The position numbers and the translations under genes were made by a program. From the NCBI GenBank assembly GCA_017547345.1, contig JAFYPY010000132.1:1-6576 (forward strand): a DNA stretch of 6,576 bases, given 5' to 3'. Below are positions 1 to 4,881 of this stretch, piece after piece. Numbering within the stretch: position 1 is the stretch's first letter; every line of letters begins with the position of its first letter. The notes below the pieces were generated by a model, which was given only the letters and a program-made list of their open reading frames with translations, searched no databases and was not told the origin of the DNA. The DNA is from Bacillota bacterium. GTDB lineage: Bacteria > Bacillota_A > Clostridia > Peptostreptococcales > Anaerovoracaceae.

Positions 1-33
1 AAGAAGACTGTAAGCAGAAAGAAAAAGAAGTAA
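1..33 (+). CDS. rpsM: 30S ribosomal protein S13, C-terminal end only (partial)
   Basis: Frame 1 reads KKTVSRKKKK and stops at TAA (31-33). A short, very basic, lysine-rich tail directly before rpsK is what the end of S13 looks like, and rpsM-rpsK is the conserved order of the alpha operon. S13 sits in the head of the 30S subunit, where its C-terminal tail reaches toward the P-site tRNA. Only ten residues are visible, so the identification rests mainly on position and tail composition. The gene begins outside the window. Confidence 0.85.
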   Translation, partial: KKTVSRKKKK

Positions 34-39
34 AGGAGG
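32..39 (+). promoter_or_regulatory. Ribosome binding site of rpsK
   Basis: AAAGGAGG lies 9 nt before the ATG at 49 and overlaps the rpsM stop codon, so translation of rpsK is probably coupled to that of rpsM. A second ATG at 44 is only 4 nt from this site and is followed at once by TAA; the spacing favours the ATG at 49. Confidence 0.85.
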
Positions 40-48
40 TAGGATGTA

Positions 49-447
49 ATGGCAAAGACTGTTAAGAAAGCAGTAAGAAAGAAAAGAAGAGAACGTAAGA
101 ACATTGAAAAAGGCCAGGCACATATCCAGTCCACCTTTAACAATACTTTAGTTACTCTTACAGATATGGAAGGTAACGCACTATCTTGGTCAAGTGCTGG
201 TTCACTTGGTTTCAAGGGTTCAAGAAAATCAACTCCATTTGCAGCACAGATGGCGGCTGAAGAAGCAGCTAAGGGTGCTATTGAACATGGTTTAAAGACT
301 GTAGAAGTTTATGTAAAGGGTCCTGGTTCCGGTAGAGAAGCAGCTATCAGAGCTCTTCAGACTGCTGGACTTGATATCACTATGATTAAGGATATCACAC
401 CAATCCCACACAATGGATGCAGACCACCAAAGAAGAGAAGAGTCTAA
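49..447 (+). CDS. rpsK: 30S ribosomal protein S11
   Basis: S11 is a component of the 30S platform, where it binds 16S rRNA near the mRNA exit channel together with S7 and S18. The 132-residue product matches the usual family length (about 127-133). A lysine/arginine-rich N-terminus (residues 2-21) precedes the conserved core, which begins HIQSTFNNT (25-33). The family signature follows at [13 protein letters not shown] (91-103), and the near-invariant end [16 protein letters not shown] at 117-132 completes the protein. The ATG at 49 is supported by AAAGGAGG 9 nt upstream. It is the second gene visible in the alpha operon, 15 nt after rpsM and 19 nt before rpsD. All four Gln codons are CAG and most Arg codons are AGA, consistent with high expression. 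Nothing is missing or unusual in the protein. Confidence 0.98.
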   Translation: MAKTVKKAVRKKRRERKNIEKGQAHIQSTFNNTLVTLTDMEGNALSWSSAGSLGFKGSRKSTPFAAQMAAEEAAKGAIEHGLKTVEVYVKGPGSGREAAIRALQTAGLDITMIKDITPIPHNGCRPPKKRRV

Positions 448-466
448 GAAAGGAGGAGTAATTTAG

Positions 467-1087
467 ATGTCAAGATATACAGATGCAAACTGCAAGTTAT
501 GCAGAAGAGAAGGTCAGAAACTATTCTTAAAGGGTGAAAGATGCTACGGCGGCAAATGTGCTATTGAAAGAAGAAATTACGCTCCTGGACAGCACGGTCA
601 GGCTAGAAAGAAAATGTCCGAATACGGTATCCAGTTAAGAGAAAAGCAGAAAGCTAAGAGATTCTACGGAGTTCAGGAAACTCAGTTCAGAAATCTTTTC
701 GAAAAGGCTGCTAAGAAGACTGGTAAGACTGGTGAAAACTTAATGGTTTTACTAGAAACTAGACTTGATAACGTAGTATTCAGATTAGGTTTTGCTGCTT
801 CCAGAAAGGAAGCTAGACAGCTTGTGACTCACGGTCACTTCACTGTAAATGGCAAGAAGGCTGATATTCCTTCAATGGAAGTTAAGGTTGGAGATGTTAT
901 CGCAGTTAAGGAAAAGAGCCAGAGCTCACCTAAGTTCAAAGAAATTAAGGAAATGTCAATCACAGTTCCAGCATGGATGGCAGTTGACGTTAACAAATTA
1001 GAAGGTAAAGTTGTTGCTATGCCAAGAAGAGAAGACATAGACACTCCAATTGCAGAGCATTTAATCGTCGAATTATACTCCAAGTAA
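467..1087 (+). CDS. rpsD: 30S ribosomal protein S4, zinc-binding (C+) form
   Basis: S4 is a primary 16S rRNA-binding protein that nucleates 30S assembly; in enterobacteria it also represses the alpha operon. The 206-residue protein has four cysteines, C9, C12, C26 and C31, spaced CxxC...CxxxxC. This is the zinc-binding N-terminal arrangement known as the C+ form of S4. RNYAPGQHG (36-44) is a family hallmark. An S4 RNA-binding domain follows at roughly 97-160, starting [13 protein letters not shown] and including [17 protein letters not shown]. The start is set by AAGGAGGAG (about 449-457), some 9 nt before the ATG. The gene ends TAATAG, two stops in frame. Its place between rpsK and rpoA is the E. 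coli and clostridial arrangement; Bacillus subtilis has rpsD outside this operon. All nine Gln codons are CAG. Confidence 0.98.
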   Translation: MSRYTDANCKLCRREGQKLFLKGERCYGGKCAIERRNYAPGQHGQARKKMSEYGIQLREKQKAKRFYGVQETQFRNLFEKAAKKTGKTGENLMVLLETRLDNVVFRLGFAASRKEARQLVTHGHFTVNGKKADIPSMEVKVGDVIAVKEKSQSSPKFKEIKEMSITVPAWMAVDVNKLEGKVVAMPRREDIDTPIAEHLIVELYSK

Positions 1088-1122
1088 TAGAATCGCTTAA
1101 GACGGTTTATCTACGACTTGGA

Positions 1123-1146
1123 ATGAAAGGGAGGGTTTTTGAGTGA
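1123..1146 (+). other. Possible 7-codon upstream ORF overlapping the rpoA start
   Basis: An ATG at 1123 opens a seven-codon frame (MKGRVFE) whose TGA at 1144-1146 overlaps the rpoA GTG in a GTGA arrangement, a geometry often used for translational coupling. The rpoA Shine-Dalgarno site lies inside this frame. I see no good ribosome binding site before the ATG, so it may be chance. Confidence 0.15.
1126..1135 (+). promoter_or_regulatory. Ribosome binding site deciding the GTG start of rpoA
   Basis: AAAGGGAGGG, with core GGAGG at 1130-1134, leaves 8 nt before the GTG at 1143, an optimal spacing. There is no in-frame ATG nearby, and the resulting N-terminus MIEIEKP fits clostridial alpha subunits. 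Confidence 0.85.
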
Positions 1147-2087
1147 TCGAGATCGAAAAACCAACAATCAATAAGTTCATTGATGAAGACGGATGTTATG
1201 GTAAATTCGTTGTAGAACCTCTAGAAAGAGGTTACGGTACAACTCTTGGTAATGCTTTAAGAAGAATTCTTTTAAGCTCATTACCAGGCGCTGCTGTCAC
1301 ATCAATCAAAATCGACGGAATACTTCATGAGTTTTCAACAATACCTGGAGTTAAAGAAGACGTAACAGAAATCATATTAAACTTAAAGAAGCTTGCTGTT
1401 AGATTAGATGGTGAAAACACAAAGAGAGCAATCATCAACGCAGTTGGACCTAAGGTTGTAACTGCTGCTGACATCATTGGAGATTCTGACATTGAAATTT
1501 TCAATCCAGACCTTCACATTGCTACTCTTGAAGAAAACGCTACACTTGTAATGGAAATCAACCTTGCAAGAGGCAGAGGTTATGTACCTGCAGAACAGAA
1601 TAAGACTGAAAATACACCAATTTCAGTTATTCCTGTTGACTCAATCTATACACCAGTTAAGAAGGTTAACTACACAGTAGAAAATACTAGAGTAGGTCAG
1701 GTTACTGACTACGATAGATTAGTACTTGAAATCTGGACAGATGGTTCAATTACACCTGAAGAAGGTGTATCCATCGGTGGTAAGATTATGCAGGAACACT
1801 TAAATCTGTTCATTCAGTTAACAGATACAACTGATTCACTAGAAATTATGGTAGAAAAAGAAGAAGACCAGAAAGAAAAAGCCTTAGAAATGACTATCGA
1901 AGAGCTAGAACTTTCAGTTCGTTCTTTCAACTGCCTAAAGAGAGCAGCTATCAACACTGTTGAAGAGTTAACTCAGAAGACAGAAGATGATATGATGAAA
2001 GTTAGAAATCTAGGTAAGAAATCTCTAGATGAAGTAAAAGCAAAATTGGAAGAATTAGGGCTTGGACTTAAACCGAGCGACGATTAA
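1143..2087 (+). CDS. rpoA: DNA-directed RNA polymerase subunit alpha
   Basis: Alpha dimerises to start RNA polymerase assembly, and its C-terminal domain contacts UP-element DNA and activators. The 314 residues match the usual Bacillota length. The N-terminal dimerisation domain spans about 1-235 and contains [26 protein letters not shown] (24-49, key residues R40 and R41) and the motif [18 protein letters not shown] (57-74). An acidic and lysine-rich linker covers about 236-250. The C-terminal domain, about 251-314, keeps the DNA-binding 265 determinant: R260, N263 and C264 correspond to E. coli R265, N268 and C269, and GKKS (291-294) to E. coli 296-299. Translation starts at GTG, 8 nt after a GGAGG core. 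The gene ends with TAATAA, two stops in frame. It is 55 nt after rpsD and 27 nt before rplQ. All six Gln codons are CAG. Confidence 0.98.
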   Translation: MIEIEKPTINKFIDEDGCYGKFVVEPLERGYGTTLGNALRRILLSSLPGAAVTSIKIDGILHEFSTIPGVKEDVTEIILNLKKLAVRLDGENTKRAIINAVGPKVVTAADIIGDSDIEIFNPDLHIATLEENATLVMEINLARGRGYVPAEQNKTENTPISVIPVDSIYTPVKKVNYTVENTRVGQVTDYDRLVLEIWTDGSITPEEGVSIGGKIMQEHLNLFIQLTDTTDSLEIMVEKEEDQKEKALEMTIEELELSVRSFNCLKRAAINTVEELTQKTEDDMMKVRNLGKKSLDEVKAKLEELGLGLKPSDD

Positions 2088-2114
2088 TAACTCGCAGAGA
2101 AAGGAGAATCTATA

Positions 2115-2456
2115 ATGCCAGGATACAGAAAACTTGGTAGACCTTCTGCTCACAGAAAATCTATGTTAAGAAATCTTGTTACTGATCTTTTAAGAGAAGG
2201 CAGAATTCAGACTACTGATTGCAGAGCAAAGGAAGCCAGAAGAGAAGCTGAAAAAATGATCACATTGGCTAAGAGAGGCGATCTTCACGCTAGAAGACAG
2301 GTTTTAGCTTACGTTTTCGATGAAGATGTAGTTACAAAGTTATTCGAAGAAATCGCACCTAAGTATGCTGATAGAAACGGCGGATATACAAGAATTCTAA
2401 AGTTAGGACCTAGACAGGGCGACAACGCTGAAGTTGTATTCTTAGAATTAGTATAA
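2115..2456 (+). CDS. rplQ: 50S ribosomal protein L17
   Basis: L17 is a bacterial-type protein of the 50S subunit located near the peptide exit tunnel region. The 113-residue product is a typical short Bacillota L17. It opens with [19 protein letters not shown] (3-21), the family signature, continues with [23 protein letters not shown] (33-55, conserved Arg/Lys), and ends [18 protein letters not shown] (89-106) followed by the VVFLELV tail. AAAGGAG (2100-2106) precedes the ATG by 8 nt. It is the last gene of the alpha operon; the tandem stops TAATAG are followed 18 nt later by an intrinsic terminator. In many Bacillota, rplQ is followed by the ECF transporter genes and truA; that is not the case here. 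Confidence 0.98.
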   Translation: MPGYRKLGRPSAHRKSMLRNLVTDLLREGRIQTTDCRAKEARREAEKMITLAKRGDLHARRQVLAYVFDEDVVTKLFEEIAPKYADRNGGYTRILKLGPRQGDNAEVVFLELV

Positions 2457-2477
2457 TAGCAAACTTATAAATAAAAT

Positions 2478-2512
2478 ACGGAGTAGTCCAGTAGGGATTA
2501 CTCCGTTTTTTT
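2478..2512 (+). terminator. Intrinsic (Rho-independent) terminator of the alpha operon
   Basis: Bases 2478-2489 (ACGGAGTAGTCC) pair with 2495-2506 (GGATTACTCCGT). This gives a 12-bp stem with a single G-U pair (2486-2498) and a 5-nt loop, AGTAG. A run of seven T follows (2506-2512). It starts 22 nt after the rplQ stop and should end transcription of the ribosomal operon, isolating it from pcrA. Confidence 0.95.
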
Positions 2513-2590
2513 ATGGAAAAATTTATGATTAATGTTATTTTATGGCAACTTTAGTGTCGAAAACCAATGGTAGCGGAAAATCTGTAAAAA

Positions 2591-2599
2591 TGATATAAT
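2591..2599 (+). promoter_or_regulatory. Extended -10 promoter of the pcrA-ligA unit
   Basis: TGATATAAT contains a perfect TATAAT (2594-2599) with the TGn extension (2591-2592), the sigma-A extended -10 form. At 17-bp spacing the -35 position reads TAGCGG (2571-2576), a poor match to TTGACA, as is common when the extended element is present. Transcription would start near 2606, leaving a leader of about 29 nt. It lies between the terminator and pcrA, where a new promoter is needed. The start point is inferred. Confidence 0.75.
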
Positions 2600-2623
2600 A
2601 TTTGGACAATATCTGAAGATAAT

Positions 2624-2632
2624 AAAGGGGAA
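2624..2632 (+). promoter_or_regulatory. Ribosome binding site of pcrA
   Basis: AAAGGGGAA sits just before the ATG at 2635, with about 4 nt between the G run and the start codon. The spacing is slightly short and the core is not a perfect GGAGG, which suggests weaker translation than the ribosomal genes upstream. Confidence 0.65.
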
Positions 2633-2634
2633 TT

Positions 2635-4863
2635 ATGAATCTAGATTACTTAAACGAAAAACAAAGAGAAGCAGTTTTACATACGGAAGGGCCATTACTA
2701 ATACTAGCGGGGGCAGGATCAGGCAAGACTGCCACAATGACTCACAGGATAGCATATTTGCTTGAGCAAGGAGTAAGCCCATACAAGATTATGGCGGTTA
2801 CTTTTACAAACAAAGCTGCTACAGAGATGCGCCAGAGAGTAGAAAAATTAGTGGGACAGGTTCCTGGTATGTGGATACTTACATTCCATTCCATGAGCCT
2901 TAGAATATTGAGAGAACACTATAGCGAAGTAGGGTATGAGCGAAACTTCGTTATTTATGATACAGTCGATCAGAAGGCTTTATATAAGAACATCTTAAAA
3001 GATCTTAATATCGACACAAAGGAATATCCAATTAATTACATTTTGTCTATTATAAGCAAAGAAAAAGAAGCTGATAGAGGACCCGAAGAGTACATAGAAC
3101 TTGAAGGAATGAACTTTAAGACGAAGGTAATTTATGCAGTATATAAAGAATATCAAGAAAGATTAAGAAAAAACAATGCTATGGATTTCGACGATCTTCT
3201 TAGATATGCTCTTCATGTATTAAGAGATAATAGAGAAATCTTAATGGAGTACCAGAGAGTTTTTGATTACATAATGGTAGACGAGTATCAGGATACTAAC
3301 CATATTCAGTACCAGATTGTAAAGTTACTTGCGAAGGCAAAAGAAAATATATGTGTAGTAGGCGACGATGACCAGTGTATCTACGAATGGAGAGGCGCTG
3401 ATATCAGAAATATTCTTGATTTTGAAAAGGATTTTCCAAGAGCTAAGGTTATAAAGCTTGAGCAGAATTATCGTTCATGCGGAAATATCCTAAACGCTGC
3501 CCACTCTGTAATTAAAAATAATAAGGGACGTAAACAAAAAAAGCTTTGGACTGAAGCAGAAGAAGGCCATAAGATTGTTTACTCAAGGCTTGATAGCGAC
3601 AAAGAAGAAGCGCGTTATGTAGCACGAGAAATTCAGTTATTAAAGGGTTCAAAAAGAAGATATGATGACTTTGCAATACTATATAGAACAAATGCACAGT
3701 CAAGACTATTCGAAGACGCTTTGAGAAGAGCGGATATACCTTATCAGATTCTATCAGGTTTCTCTTTCTATGAAAGAAAGGAAACAAAAGATATGATTTC
3801 TTATATGAGACTTGTTGTAAATCCTAGGGATGAAATGGCTTTCCTAAGAGTCATCAATGAGCCAAAGAGAGGTATTGGAGCAAAGACTATTGAGAAACTA
3901 AGGGCTTTATCGCTGGTCAGAAATGAGTCGATGCTAGAGACTCTTTCCGATGAAGAAATAATATTAAGTATGCCTAAGAAATCTCAGGAATCTATTAGGG
4001 AAATGGTAAATACCATCCAAATGTGTTGCGAGCAAAAGGACAATCTAAGCGTAGCAGACATTTATGACGCTCTTATGGTTAGAACGGGGTATATGAAGGC
4101 TTTAGAAGATGAGAATACGGTTGAAGCAGAAGGTAGAATTGAAAACCTATTAGACTTCAAATCTTTCATATTCGACTTTGAAAAGGAAAAGAAGGATGCA
4201 GGCGAAGTTGCTACTCTTGAAGAATTTCTTGAAAAGGTTGCAACAAATGGAGATGCGGATAAGTTCGAATCAGAATCTGGAAAGGTGGCATTGATGACTA
4301 TGCATAGTGCAAAAGGCCTTGAATTCCCAGTAGTGTTTATGCCTGGTATGGAGGATGGACTGTTCCCAAGCCATAGATCCATAGATCAGGAGGAAAAACT
4401 CGAAGAAGAAAGAAGACTTTGCTATGTTGGAATGACAAGAGCAAAGGAAAGGCTGTTCCTTTCCAGTGCTGCATATAGAATGCTATATGGACAAGGCGAC
4501 TATACTAGAGAGTCGGCCTTCCTTAGAGAGTTAGACCCGAAGGTACTGGATTCGGCAGGTGATGCAGTTTATGTACCAAGCAGAAAATCAAGCAACAATC
4601 TCGGCTTTTCAACGGGGTCTTTAGACGGGTTTGCACAACCTGCTTATAAACCGTTTTATGATCCACTTCTTGAGGCAAAGAAAATGGCAAAAGCAAATGC
4701 AGCTGGACAGAACAACAGCTACAAAGTTGGAGATAGTGTTAGACATGGCAAGTTTGGAATAGGAATGGTTATCGAAGAAGACGATAAGACTGTGACTGTT
4801 ATGTTTGAAAGTGAAGGAGTGAAAAAACTGGCAAAGGGCTTTGCTCCACTTCAAAAATTATAA
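2635..4863 (+). CDS. pcrA: ATP-dependent DNA helicase PcrA (UvrD/Rep, SF1A)
   Basis: This is a 3'-5' superfamily 1A helicase acting in nucleotide excision repair, plasmid replication and clearing of RecA or stalled RNA polymerase. The 742 residues match PcrA length. Motifs in order: Q motif around LNEKQREAV (6-14, Q10), Walker A GAGSGKT (26-32), Ia FTNKAATEM (57-65), Ic TFHS (83-86), Walker B VDEYQD (215-220), III GDDDQCIYEWRGAD (243-256), IV LEQNYRS (275-281), V MTMHSAKGLEF (554-564), and VI RRLCYVGMTRAKERL (593-607) with the arginine finger. A low-complexity linker (about 640-694) leads to a C-terminal Tudor-like module (696-742, GDSVRHGKFGIGMVI) of the kind that binds RNA polymerase in B. 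subtilis PcrA. Motif III carries Cys248 where Ser is usual. The gene has its own promoter and is followed by ligA 18 nt downstream, the conserved Bacillota order. No pcrB homologue precedes it. Confidence 0.97.
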   Translation: MNLDYLNEKQREAVLHTEGPLLILAGAGSGKTATMTHRIAYLLEQGVSPYKIMAVTFTNKAATEMRQRVEKLVGQVPGMWILTFHSMSLRILREHYSEVGYERNFVIYDTVDQKALYKNILKDLNIDTKEYPINYILSIISKEKEADRGPEEYIELEGMNFKTKVIYAVYKEYQERLRKNNAMDFDDLLRYALHVLRDNREILMEYQRVFDYIMVDEYQDTNHIQYQIVKLLAKAKENICVVGDDDQCIYEWRGADIRNILDFEKDFPRAKVIKLEQNYRSCGNILNAAHSVIKNNKGRKQKKLWTEAEEGHKIVYSRLDSDKEEARYVAREIQLLKGSKRRYDDFAILYRTNAQSRLFEDALRRADIPYQILSGFSFYERKETKDMISYMRLVVNPRDEMAFLRVINEPKRGIGAKTIEKLRALSLVRNESMLETLSDEEIILSMPKKSQESIREMVNTIQMCCEQKDNLSVADIYDALMVRTGYMKALEDENTVEAEGRIENLLDFKSFIFDFEKEKKDAGEVATLEEFLEKVATNGDADKFESESGKVALMTMHSAKGLEFPVVFMPGMEDGLFPSHRSIDQEEKLEEERRLCYVGMTRAKERLFLSSAAYRMLYGQGDYTRESAFLRELDPKVLDSAGDAVYVPSRKSSNNLGFSTGSLDGFAQPAYKPFYDPLLEAKKMAKANAAGQNNSYKVGDSVRHGKFGIGMVIEEDDKTVTVMFESEGVKKLAKGFAPLQKL

Positions 4864-4869
4864 ATTCAT

Positions 4870-4877
4870 AAAGGAAA
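4870..4877 (+). promoter_or_regulatory. Ribosome binding site of ligA
   Basis: AAAGGAAA lies in the 18-nt gap after the pcrA stop. With 7 nt between GGA and the ATG at 4882 it fixes the ligA start. There is no terminator or promoter in the gap, so pcrA and ligA should be cotranscribed. Confidence 0.75.
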
Positions 4878-4881
4878 TTAT

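Noticed and set aside
835..1083. Antisense open frame of 82 codons within rpsD
   Set aside because: It lies opposite a certain ribosomal gene and gives a low-complexity hydrophobic/serine-rich translation with no recognisable domain; it is a shadow of biased codon use.
1088..1142. S4-binding pseudoknot or autoregulatory leader between rpsD and rpoA
   Set aside because: Only a weak six-pair helix with a mismatch can be drawn and no known S4 target motif is recognisable; the E. coli S4 site lies before rpsM, outside this window.
2111..2116. TATAAT at the rplQ start codon as a promoter
   Set aside because: It overlaps the ATG, has no -35 partner (TAACTC at 17-bp spacing), and would make a transcript without the rplQ start.
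2513..2554. 13-codon frame after the terminator (MEKFMINVILWQL)
   Set aside because: Its start overlaps the terminator T-tract, there is no ribosome binding site, and it lies upstream of the promoter, so it is unlikely to be transcribed.
2553..2580. Possible LexA/SOS box before pcrA
   Set aside because: GTCGAAAACCAATGG has no paired GAAC...GTTC half-sites; the resemblance is limited to CGAA.
3512..4854. Three antisense frames within pcrA (3512-3787, 4062-4382, 4621-4854)
   Set aside because: All lie inside the intact helicase frame, show no family resemblance and lack convincing ribosome binding sites.
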